Source: Sambucus nigra (Eukaryota > Streptophyta > Magnoliopsida > Dipsacales > Adoxaceae). Taken from it: a stretch of 64,000 bases of DNA. A model generated the notes under the pieces. The model saw only the letters and a program-made list of their open reading frames with translations, had not been told where the DNA came from and ran no database searches. Each line of letters opens with the position of its first letter. The first letter of the stretch is position 1. The translations under genes and the position numbers were made by a program. Positions 36,139 through 47,001 of the stretch are shown here, in pieces. The stretch covers positions 533,059,755 through 533,123,754 of the forward strand of contig OX422215.1 of the NCBI GenBank assembly GCA_949130495.1. The letters are read 5' to 3'.

Positions 36139-38778
36139 ATGGAAAAAGAAGGTTTCAATGTCTCTAAGCAGTTGGTTTTTGAGGACATTCCATCCGGTAA
36201 TGGAGCTCACAGTGACGAGACTACTCAGGAAGAAGTGGTGGTGACCGGAGCCAAGGCACCAGCGCCTCAGGGAGGTCAGACCAGTTCGCCGGCAGCGGCT
36301 CCAATGGCAGGTATGAACCTTATGGCAATGTTTTTTTGACTTTTTAAAGCAAAACAACGTGGATCTATCAAACTTGGGTCAAGGTTGTGTGACACCTGCT
36401 GCTGCCCCTTCCGGAGGGGTAGCCACTCCTATTACGATTCTGGCAGAGGCGGTTCCGTCTCGGAAGGCGGCGCCGGAGCAGGTCCTGGCGACGGAGCAGG
36501 TCCTGGCACCAACAGGTTCTATAGTTCCTAAAAGCACATGTTTGGAGGAATCACCCTCTAAGGCTGTTACTATGGAATAAGTGAGGAAGCTCCTTTCCTC
36601 CACTCAAAGAGAGGGTTCCCACCTATACGAGGAGTTACAAGACCCCTATCCACAATAAGTAACTGAGAAGCCATACCCTGAGGGGTATATTCCACCAAAA
36701 TTTATCGAGTTTGGCGGTAGTGGGGAGAACCCTAGAGAGCACGTGAAGAGGTTCGTCGAGTACCTAGGAGTACACGCTGGCGACAAGAACCTGAGATTGA
36801 GGGAGTTCTCTAAAACTCTCACTGGGAAAGCTTATACATGGTATTCCCGCTTGGCGCCTAACAGCGTCCCTACTTGGGAAGAGATGCACAGGCAGTTCCT
36901 TCAGAAGTTTTTTGTTGCGGAGGATGAATTTACACTGAGGCACCTGGCGCAAGTGGTCCAGAAGCCAGGAGAAGAGTTGATGCACTACATCAAGCGATTC
37001 GCGAGAGGGTCTTAGATGTTCACGAGGACGTGGTGGAGGCCAGGTTACTGCAGATATGTGTGGAAGGACTCCTGGAAGAGTACAAGCTGCATTTGATCAA
37101 CGAAACTAGAGATGGAACTTTCAGAGAATTCACCAGGGCCGCCAGCAACATAGCTACGATAATCAAACCGAGAGCCTCGGTTTGGAGGACACAAGTTCCA
37201 CTGACTCCCGGGAGGTTTCAAGTTGCGAGAAGGCAAGCGGTTAACTATGTGGACGGGAGTAACAAAGGGAAGAGGGGAGGCCCCGGGGCCAAGACTGACA
37301 GTCCCGGTAACAAGAGAAAATTTGGGGAGGATGTCCCACCGCCACTACCGTGCAGCGTAGCGGAGGCCATGGATTGTTACCGCACCTTGGTGCGAGAAGG
37401 CGTAGCAGGACCTCCCAACCTAAAAGGAGAGACCCTCACTGCAGCTGACAAGGCCAATCCGAAGTACTGCGAATTGCACCAACGAGTTCAGCACTCTACC
37501 AAGGATTGTTACTACTTGAGAAGGATCATTGGTGAGCAGATGGCCAGCGGTACCTTGCAGATACCCCCTGTGGACGTTAACGAGAACCCACTTCCTAGGC
37601 ATCACTTTGGAACCGCCAACATGGTAGTTGCCTACGACCAAGAAGCTACGAGAAATCTTGTGAAGCGGGAGAGTGGCGAGCAGTTATGCGAGGAGTTAGA
37701 AAATCTGTCACTGAGCAGGCTTCAGCTAGAAAGAAATCAAGAGGAGTGGTTCTTCACTCCGGAGCATGAAAGTGGGAGTGTGGAAGTTGAGGAAGTCACT
37801 CTCTCAGAAGGCGAGGTAGACGTCATCCTCGCTCTAAACGAGGGAGGGACCTCTGAAGCGGAGTATGTTTACAGTGCCCAGACGTACGAGGTAGACTTAG
37901 ATTCTGAATGTGAGGCCATAGCGAGGAGCCCCAAGTTCAAGTGGTTTTTTGATCAGATAGGGGTGAAGTATGACACGAGGGTGTCCATCACGAGGAAAGT
38001 CTTGGAGGTGGTGCAGCAGCAGGGAGACCCTTCGCTAAATTGGCAGGGGCCAATCGGAAGGATGATTAAGAAATATACCTCTGAAGTGGTGTTTTCAGAA
38101 GCAGATAGGGTGGTGCCCTACTTCCACAACCGCCCGTTGTACGTCACAGCCATAATTAATGGAGTCTCATTTCCTAGGGCGTTGATGGATGGAGGAGCAT
38201 CCATTAACATCATGCCCATCAGTACATTATATGAAACAGGAATCGACCAGGAGAAGGTGGTTCCGGTACCGCTAGTAATTTCTGGATTCGACAACGCCGG
38301 AATGCAGTCAATTGGATACGTGAATGTGGGAATTAAGTTGGGAAATTTCACCTCCCACATCAAATTTCATGTTATTAACGCTGACACCAGCTACCAATTA
38401 CTCATTGGAAGGGTATGGATGCACACTCATGGCGTAGTGCCTTCCACCTACCATCAGTGCGCGAAGGCAAATATTAGAGGTACAGAGATAGTAATCAAGG
38501 CCACGCAGAGACCCTTCGCTGTTGAGGAGGCCCACCTGGTAGATGCGGCTTTTTACACCGAGTTGGATGAGGAAAGAAAGGTCTCTACAAGAAAGCTAGT
38601 AGGAATCAAGGTAGCTGAGGGAAGGGTCCCGCAGAAAAAATCCGTTCATGATCGTCTAGGGGAAATGATAATTCCCCACATAGAAAAAGGCAAGAGGAAG
38701 GTAGAGGAGGTAGCTAGACCTCCTCGAACTTGCAAGAAAGTGGTTTTGCCCAATGGAAAAGTCATCTATCGTTTATAA
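36139..38778 (+). pseudogene. TE-F gag and protease
   Basis: Starts at the ATG 36,139 (MEKEGFNVSKQLVFEDIPSG), 35 bp after the LTR. A Pro/Ala/Thr-rich segment follows (to about 36,580), broken by a frame change near 36,340 and stops at 36,578 and about 36,656. The gag core is open at 36,743-37,015 (KRFVEYLG, GKAYTWYSRLAPNSVPTWEEM, FVAEDEFTLRHLAQV, GEELMHYIKRF). After one frameshift near 37,010 it runs to 38,778. A knuckle-like YCELHQRVQHSTKDC is at about 37,465-37,509. The protease (38,110-38,460) has DGG (38,188-38,196) in the active loop MDGGASINIMP and ends LIGRVWMHTHGVVPSTYHQ. Confidence 0.88.
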
Positions 38779-39960
38779 CGGTCTGCGCGGGCGATGTTCT
38801 GGGACGAGAGCATTGACTCGGCGCCCGAGTGTTTTATTGTTGATGAATCCCATATTGTTGAGCATGTTGAAGAACCCGAAGAGGCGCCAGAGTGCATGCA
38901 AGACGGACCTAGAGAGAAGCTGCAGGAGTTAGAGGAAATCAAGTTGGGGTCAGAAGAGGGTGAGAGTATACCCATCCTAATTTCCAAGTGTCTGGAACCG
39001 AAGCAGAAGGAAGAGCTCATTGAGCTACTTAAGGAGTTCACTGATGTATTTGCTTGGAAGTACACGGAGATGCCAGGAATAGACGCAGAAGTGAGCTCTC
39101 ATAGATTGAACATCCTTCCCAACGCCCTTCCGGTAAGGCAAGCCATACGCACATATAAAGCAGACCTTGATTTAAAATAAAGGCTGAGGTGGAGAAGTTG
39201 TTAGCGGCAGGGTTCATCAAGCCTATTCAGCACCCCATATGGCTGTCCAGCATAGTGCCAGTGGCAAAGAAAGACAAGACCCAAATTAGAATCTGTGTAG
39301 ACTTTCGTGACTTGAACAGGGCGTGTCCTAAGGATGAATTCCCACTACCCAGCATAGAAAGCTTAGTGGATTCCACCGCGGGACATGAGATGTATAGCTT
39401 CATGGACGGGTATGTTGGATATAACCAGATTAAAATGGACCCCGCCGACGCAGAGAAGACTGCCTTCCGCACACTGTTAGGGAACTTTCACTATACAGTC
39501 ATGCCCTTCGGATTGAAGAACGCTGGGGCCACATACCAGCGGACCATGATGGCAATTTTTCACGACTTATTTCATGATATACTAGAATTCTATGTGGATG
39601 ATTTGGTGGTGAAGTCTAGGAAAGAAAACAAGCACATTCAAGATCTCAGGAGAGTATTCGAGAGGTGTCGTCGGTAAAAGATGAGAATGAACCCCTCAAA
39701 GTGTGCCTTTGGGGTTACTACAGGGAAATTCTTAGGTTTTGTGGTAAATACACAAGGAGTGCAAGTGGATGCAGAGAAGATGAAAGACATTGTGATGATG
39801 CCACCTCCCAAGAGTCAGAGACAACTTAAGAGCTTCCTGGGAAAGGTATCCTACCTGAGGAGGTTTATACCTGCGTTGGCAGAAGTAACTCATCCATTCG
39901 CACCTCTACTAAAAGACAAAGCCAAGTGGGTTTGGGGAGAGAGGTAAGAGAGTGCGTTCA
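38779..39960 (+). pseudogene. TE-F reverse transcriptase
   Basis: Continues in frame after a single TAA (38,776-38,778). The connector is open at 38,794-39,180 (KELIELLKEFTDVFAWKYTEMPG). A one-base frameshift near 39,175 leads to the RT frame 39,189-39,677: VPVAKKDKTQIRICVDFRDL, YSFMDGYVGYNQIKM, VMPFGLKNAGATYQR and the catalytic EFYVDDLVVKS, with YVDD at 39,591-39,602 intact. A lone in-frame TAA at 39,678 precedes MRMNPSKCAFGVTTGKFLGF and KSFLGKVSYLRRFIPAL (39,681-39,947), followed by another lone TAA at 39,948. All core motifs are present, so four small lesions are the only visible damage. Confidence 0.92.
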
Positions 39961-41090
39961 AGAAGATTAAAGAAATCCTAGCCTCTCCGTCCACGATGGT
40001 TCCCCCCGAAGACGGAGCGCCACTGCTACTCTACCTCACTTCTACAGAGAGGTCGATATGGGCCCTCTTGGCGCAAAAGAAGGAAGGAATGGAAAGGCCG
40101 GTCTACTACCTATCAAGAGTAATATTCGGGACAGAATCGAGATACACCAGCGTTGAGAGGCACTGCCTGGCGCTGGTATTTGTAGCCCATAAGTTGAGAC
40201 ACTACCTTCTAGCCTTCACCATTCACATAATCACCAAGTGTGATCCCATCAAGTACCTCCTCGCGCGAACTATACTCGTGGGACGAGTAGCAAGGTGGTT
40301 TTTGATCTTGTCAGAATATGATCTAAAGTGCGTAGTGCCTAAAGCCATTAAGAGCCAGGCGGTAGCAGATCTGCTAGCCCACTTCCCGAGTGGGGTTTTC
40401 GAACCACCTAATGAAGAGCTACTAGGAGAAAGTTTCCAAGCATGCATGGCGGAGGAGGTGAAGAAGTGGTTTATGGAGTTTGATGGTTCTAGTGCCCAAG
40501 GAACAGGTGGGGCTGGCGTCATACTGTCAGATGGGAAGGAGAAGATTACCCTCTCTTTCAAGTTAGATTTTAAATGCTCAAATAATGAAGCTGAGTACGA
40601 AGCCCTCATTCTAGGGATGTTGGAAGCGCTCAGAAGAGGGATCAGGGTGCTGTGTATACGAGGAGACTCCAATATGGTAGTAAGGCAGGTCAATGGAGAG
40701 TTTTCCCTTAAACATGCCAACTTAGCGCCGTACAGACACATCATCCAACGACTACGGAGACAGTTCTTGGAGGTAACTGTGGAGAGGCAGGCGCGAACGA
40801 TGAACAGGCACCCTGACGTGCTCACCACCATAGCACAAAAGTTGGACATGGAGGAGTCAGAAGCAACCATCACAGTGAGGCGGAGAACGGTGCCTACTAC
40901 CGTAAAGTCCTTATTCCCAAGTGACGAGACGGAAGATTGGAGGCGTCTGGTGGAGAGGCAAATTGAAACCAGGGAAGGGCCAATGAAAATATTGGAGTTA
41001 GCCAACTATCATGTGCTCCAAGGAACTCTCTATTTCAAGAGTCCCGGAGGGTTTCTGGCACGGTGCGTAGGGGAGCAAGAAGCCAAGGAG
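39961..41090 (+). pseudogene. TE-F RNase H and archaeal-like second RNase H
   Basis: Lies in the 415-codon open frame 39,996-41,243. The first RNase H (PPEDGAPLLLYLTSTERSIW, RPVYYLSRVIFGTESRYTSV, HKLRHYLLAFTIHIIT) lacks the usual catalytic Asp at its start, as in other Tat elements. The second (about 40,470-40,850) has [56 protein letters not shown] and RHPDVLTTIA, keeping the Asp, Glu, Asp and Asp expected for catalysis. Gaining this second domain is an established Tat trait. It removes RNA from the RNA-DNA hybrid. Confidence 0.9.
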
Positions 41091-42500
41091 AGGTTAATAG
41101 AAATGCACCAGAGGCACTGTGGAGATACCGATATCCCCCTTTACAGAAGACTGCAGCGAAGCGGGTATTTTTTGCCCTCCATGAGCGTAAAAGTGGCCCG
41201 CTTGCAACAAAGTTGTTTAAAGTGCCAAGCTAATTTTGACTAGCCGACGGAGGCTAACTTCGTGGAAGCCTTCGAAGATTGGAGACAGCCGTACCTAGCA
41301 TATCTGAAAAATGGGGAGCTACCCGCCGAGAGAGAGGATGAAATTTACCTTAGAAAAAGGGTAGCACGTTTCTACTTGGTCAGAGGAGAGTTGTATAGGA
41401 AAGGGTACAATGAGAAGGCGCTAAGGTGCATAGCCAAAGAGGAAGTGGAAAGGGTGCTGAAAGAAGCTCATGAGCCCTCCCACATGGGAGGCGCCAAGCT
41501 GTATGATCAACTGATGACGTTGGGATACTACTGGCCGACCATGGAGGCTGACTCCATTGGATATGTGAAAAAGTGTAGAGCATGCCAGGTGCATGGAAAC
41601 ATGGTGCACGCTCCCTCTGTCAGCCTACAAAGCTTGGCAACCCCCTATCCCTTCCACACATGGGCGTTCGACCTGGTGGGTAAGATCGCCCCAGCATCTC
41701 ACGGAAAGGCTTTTATCATTGTGGCTACAGAATTGTATACCAAATGGGTGGAGGCCATTCCTTTAAGGAGAGTCACTGCCCAAGTGGTAACCCAGTTTAT
41801 AAAGGAGTATATCATATGTAGGTTTGGTATACCCAAAGTGATCCTAACGGATAATGGGAAGCAATTTTTATGCAAAGAGATGGCCCTCCTCACGGACAAG
41901 TATAAGATTGTGCATAATAGCTCAACCATATCCTACCCCAAGGGAAATGGCCAAGCGGAAGCTACTAATAAGACCCTGATAAATATTCTGAAAAAGATGC
42001 TAGAAGACATGCCGGGAGCATGGGATGAGAAGTTGCTTATGGTGTTATGGGCCTACCGTACTTCGAAAAGAAAGCCAACGGGGTTCACTCCCTTCTCTCT
42101 AGTATATGGGACCGAAGTTGTCCTACCAGTGGAACTGGCCGTACCTTCAGCCAGAATTTCTCTTAGCAATGGGCTCATCCCAGACCCAAGGCATGTGCAA
42201 CTGGAGGCGCTAGATGAGCACAGGGACAAGGCGAGAGAGAATTTCAAAGTCTACACTCAGCAACTGTCCAGGGCCTATGAGAATTTGGTTAAGCCTAGGG
42301 AATTCCAGGTGGGAGATCTAGTCCTGCGAGCATCAACCCACTATCTCCGTAGCATGTCGGCGTCAAAATTCAAACCTAACTGGGAAGGCCCTTTTGTTGT
42401 TAGAGGAGTGGGGAAGTCGGGCTACTGCCAGATATCAGAACCAGAGAGTGATTGCCTCCAGTCCATCAACTGCAAGTGGCTGAAGAGGTACTATGCTTAG
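41091..42500 (+). pseudogene. TE-F integrase with two tandem H2C2-like modules
   Basis: A first His/Cys module, EMHQRHCG...SCLKCQ (41,100-41,232), is followed by a lone in-frame TAG (41,241-41,243). A second module follows in the frame 41,262-42,500: EAHEPSHMGGAKLYDQL, GYYWPTMEADSIGYVKK, CRACQVHG (41,464-41,595). The core keeps D (TWAFDLVGKI), D (VILTDNGKQF) and E (GNGQAEATNKTL), then PGAWDEKLLMVLWAYRTSKR. The C-terminal part has FQVGDLVLRAS, FKPNWEGPFVVRG and CKWLKRYYA before the TAG at 42,498. Apart from the TAG it looks intact. Integrase inserts the element cDNA. Confidence 0.92.
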
Positions 42501-43242
42501 TAACAACTAACAAGTTTTGCTTGTGTTTTGCATGTCTGCAATGGATGTCAAGGACTGCTTCTATACCAGAAAAGTTTTTTTTTTTAATTTTTTTTTGTGA
42601 AGCAATACTACACTGTAAACGGCAGACAAAAGTAAAAGAAATGAAATAGCAACACTTTCGATCATTTTGACGTTTACTTTTCATGCTCATTTATACATAC
42701 ATATACGCTCCCTATTAAGTTAGAAGAGAGTAAAAAAAAAAAGATCGGGAACTTTGCTCACTACACTGGGGAGGTAAGTCCATCCTAAGAGAAAGTATAC
42801 TGAGCAAAGTCCCCCCAGACATAAATTAATACAGTTTTATAATAAAATCAGGCTTCCGGAAAGGGGCTGGGGTCACCCTCCTCTCCAGCCCAGCCTCTAC
42901 GACTATAAGCAGTAATATGTAGGAATACCCCCACAGACAGGAGGGGCAACCCAAGAAAGTCACATGCCAACACCTCACAGCTACAAGAGGTGCATTTTTA
43001 AAAAATGTGTACAATATGATAATACATAACTTTTCATATCAATGCAAATACCCCACAGTATATGGGGTAGCCACCAGTAGACTAAAGGCTCACAGAAATT
43101 AGAGCAAGTCATGTAAAACAAACACCCACAGAATAAAGGGAGAACAAAAGAAAAAGAAAGTGCAGACGAAACAAAGTGTCTCATACAGGAATGATAAGTG
43201 ATGTACACATAGAATTCTGAGCACTACAAAGCAAGAGGTAGC
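42501..43242 (+). other. TE-F spacer between pol and antisense gene
   Basis: No gene. It holds a T-rich run (about 42,569-42,596) and a 14-bp inverted repeat, GGGAACTTTGCTCA (42,747-42,760) with TGAGCAAAGTCCCC (42,801-42,814), one mismatch, separated by 40 bp. The two convergent genes would both be expected to end their transcripts here. Confidence 0.7.
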
Positions 43243-43926
43243 CTATCGGCTAGAAACCACAAAAAATAAATCATCGCGCGCAATGGCGCCAGTATATGAC
43301 GGACTAACCTCCCGCAGAAACTCTTCCTCCAACCTGACGAATTTAGCATCATCATCCTCATCGCCAGACTTGAGTCTGGAAAGCTTCACCTGCAGTAGGG
43401 CGATCTGATTCCGGATCCTCGTAGCCTCAGCGTGTCGTTGCTCAACCCTGGACTACCGGGAAGTGTGAAACCTCACTATCTTTCGGAAAGGAACACTCAG
43501 AAAGGGGAGAACCCCTGCGTCAAGCCAATCCAAGCGAAAATGATAGAACTGCTGTAATTCGCGGAGAGCATCCAAGAATAGCAAGATAGAAGAGCTAGTC
43601 AGCTTAGCAGGGGAGGTAGCCAAGAACTCATGAACATGGCTGGCAAGAGCCCTCAGGTTGAAGGCCGTAAGACTGTCAACCTGGAGTATACTCTGAGAAG
43701 TGAACGTCTCGAGATGGTGCTCCAAAATGAGATCCAAGAGCTGACGCTCATGTATCCTGAAGTGGCCTGGTAACTCCTCACGCCATAGCCTACTAGAAAT
43801 AGTCACAGCGTCCTCGGCTTCATCATCGCCCTCGGAGTGGCGAGACTCCGCCTCAGAAGGAAGAAAAGAAGACTCCCCACCGGAATCAGCATCACCGACT
43901 AAAGGAGTGAACTCAGAACTGTGATC

Positions 43927-44826
43927 TCCCTCCACAGTTGCCCCACTACCAGAATCCACAGTCACCGGAGTACTCTCATGCACCTGAAAACAATGAGACA
44001 AGGGTGAAATGGGAATGCTTGCACAGTATACGCAAGAAGAAAAAAGGGGAATAGTAAAAAGAGGGGGTATGCCAGTCTAATACCTCTCTCACAGCTGCCC
44101 CACTGCCAGACTTCACAGTCACCGGAGTACTCTCACGCACCTGGAAACAATGAGACAAGGGTGAAATGGGAATGCTTGCACAGTATACGCAAGAAGAAAA
44201 AAGGGGAATAGGAAAAAGAGGAGGTATGCCCGTCTAATACCTGTCTCACAGCTGCCCCACTGCCAGACTCCACAGCCATTGGAGTACTCTCATGCACCTG
44301 GAAATAATGAGACAAGGGTAAAATGAGAATGCTTGCACAATATATGCAAGAAGAAAATAGGGGAATAGTAAAAGGAGGAGGTATGCCAGTCTAATACCTC
44401 TCTCGCAGTTGCCCCACTGCCAGACTCCACAGTCACCGGAGTACTCTCATGCACCTGGAAACAATGAGACAAGGGTGAAATGGGAATGCTTGCACAGTAT
44501 ACGCAAGAAGAAAAAAGGGGAATAGTAAAAAGAGGGGGTATGCCAGTCTAATACCTCTCTCATAGCTGCCCCACTGCCAGACTCCACAGTCATCGAAGTA
44601 CTCTCATTCACCAGGAAACAATGAGACAAGGGTAAAATGAGAATGCTTGCACAGTATATGCAAGAAGAAAATAGGGGAATAGTAAAAGGAGGAGGTATGC
44701 CAGTCTAATACCTCTCTCGTAGCGGCCCCACTGCCAAACTCCATAGTCATCGGAGTACTCTCATGCACCTGGAAACAATGAGACAAGGGTGAAATGAGAA
44801 TGCTTACACAGTATACGCAAGAAGGA
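43927..44826 (-). repeat. 157-bp tandem repeat, each unit an exon plus an intron (6 copies)
   Basis: Exon starts on the minus strand are at 44,768, 44,611, 44,454, 44,297, 44,140 and 43,983, exactly 157 bp apart. Each unit reads ..CATTGTTTCCAG, then a 57-bp exon coding VHESTPVTVESGSGAAVRE, then GTATTAGACTGGCAT.., an intron of 100 bp. The exon is phase 0, so any number can be spliced in without frame loss. The copy at 44,611 has acceptor TG instead of AG. The last copy (43,983) lacks the donor and continues as the terminal exon. The array extends slightly into flanking intron sequence. Confidence 0.93.
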
Positions 44827-46145
44827 GGAAAGTAGATACTCTTATACACGGCACCTAAACAACACCCTCCGTAACGGTCATAGAAGGAGGAGCAGGGGCT
44901 CCCGTAGGGGCAACAACACTGATCGATGCTCCAGAAGGGGATGCCTCGGCGACCAATGCTTTCGAAGAAGCTAACTCAACCTCAGGCACCTCCGGAAGAA
45001 CAATCTCAGCGACAGAGGCCGTGGGTGATAGGTGAGGCTGCGAGGGACAAGAAAGGGCGACAGGTAACAAATCAGTCATTCCATGAACGATAAATACCTC
45101 AATTAAAAAGAGGGTGAGGGAAGCTCCTCAAAAGGGCACCATAGAGATAGCTACCTGAAGAGGCACAGCAACAGGACAAACCAACCCATGTATAGAGGCT
45201 GCTGAAACGGCGCCAAGGGATAACTGCGACAAAGTAAAAGATGGCTACGATAAGTACAGGCTAGACAGATAAGAAAATAGAACTAAGAAAATAAAAGAAT
45301 ACCTGAACCCCATCCAAGGGGGAAGCGCAAAAAAAGACGGTCGGCGTGGTAGGGGCCGTACTGATAGCCTGCAAAGAATGAAAATACGTTGTTTATTGCA
45401 TGTTTGAGGAAAAGGAGATCCCATTGCTTCAACAGAAAGGACTGACCTGAAGTGTGGGCTCACTGGTTGAGGCCACAGTAAATATTGGGCCACGAGAAAT
45501 CGCCTGAACCAAAGATCTACGGTCCATAGATACGCGGACCCTAGGGATAGAAATTCTCCCCGAAGAGGATAAACTCGGGGTGATAACGCCAGCTAAGGGA
45601 GGAGCCCCTTCCTGAGAAGAAAGTCCAAGAGACATTAAGACTCCTGTTAAGAGGAAACAAATATTAAAAAAAAAAATACTACCTCAGATGGAGAGGCCTC
45701 CAGGGGCTCAACTGCAGAAGTACCCACCGCCGAGACAAGAGAAGACGATGTGGCAACGCCCGAAGACACAACTCTCTACGCATGATAAACGGGTAAATAA
45801 AAAGAAGGAGTAAAAAAGGAAATGACGCAATGAAAGTTTTGAAAATACCGAGGCATACCTGAGGAGAAGGGGAAGCCACAGGGGTGGTCCGGGTGACAGT
45901 AAAGTGCACGGACGAAAGCTGCGAAGAAATGACAGTATACGCAACCAAAAGGCAGTTAGAAGACGAATAAATTACAACAGATGTTAAATGAATTAAGGAG
46001 ACAGCAAACCTCTCTAAACAGGCCTCGGGAGGAAATGAGCATGGAGTTCCTCTCCCGCTGAAAGGGCGTCGGTCGTAGTGGGGGAAGAGGAGAACTACCT
46101 GCCTCGACGGAAATGGCCTGCACAAATATAATAGAATGCTTTGAA

Positions 46146-46147
<2 letters not shown>

Positions 46148-46181
<34 letters not shown>
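46148..46181. repeat. (TA)n microsatellite in an intron of the TE-F antisense gene
   Basis: About 34 bp of TA inside the 126-bp intron 46,118-46,243, which has a GTAAGC donor and a TTTGTGCAG acceptor on the minus strand. Confidence 0.9.
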
Positions 46182-46184
<3 letters not shown>

Positions 46185-47001
46185 AAGGGAAGAAAGAAAA
46201 TCATATGCAAAAAAATATAGACAAGTAAAGGGAGAACGCTTACAGTAACAGGGTGCGTGGTCTGGCTATAAGGGAGATGGGTGGGGCTAGCCCCCCCAGG
46301 AGAACGGGAGGCCTCATCATCGCTAGAAGACTCTCTGGAGACTGATAACAAAGCATAAGTGTCAGTAGTGCTTTCGCTATGGGAACTCAGGCCGCCCATA
46401 TCACCCGAAGAAGAACTATGGTCGTCATAGGAAGGGGTGCTTCCATAATCAACTAGTTCCTCTTCCAATGAAGGGGAGGGAGATGAAGGAACTCCATGAG
46501 AACTGGTTCCACTAAGTAAAGGATGTGGTGATATAGTACCTTCTGCAATAGGAATAGACGTGACCCGCGTCTCCTGGGAAGTAAGGCTCGGTGAGGAGTA
46601 ACCTTTCCCTATCACTACTTGGGAAGTCCCCCCTGCACCAAGGTTGCCAGTATTGGACTCTTGATCCACCGTAGACGAAGCAGCTATGCCAGCGTCACCT
46701 CCTTTCTTTTTTTTTTCGCAGCCCGGGTCCTCAAAGGAGAAGAAGGAGGAGAAGCAGTAGTAGCAGGAACAAAATTGGAAACATCGGCGTCAGGGTATTT
46801 CCTTTTGCTGGTAGTAGAGGTGCCCGCCTTCCCTTTACTTTTTGGTTGTCTTTTAGACTTCACAGGGGGAAGCTCAGTCGACGGAGGCGGAAGTGACTCG
46901 TCAAAGAGAGGTTTCACTAAAATAGGGATGGCCTGCTCCAAGGGTGGCGTAGAGGTGGTACTGAGAAACCAAGGATCTTTCTGCGTCTGCCTGACCAAAA
47001 A

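Noticed and set aside
36310..36350. Possible intron in TE-F gag (GTATGA...TTTTTAAAG)
   Set aside because: Only about 40 bp, too short for a plant intron; a frameshift explains the break as well.
40223..41005. 260-codon minus-strand open frame
   Set aside because: Antisense shadow of the well-supported TE-F RNase H frame on the plus strand.
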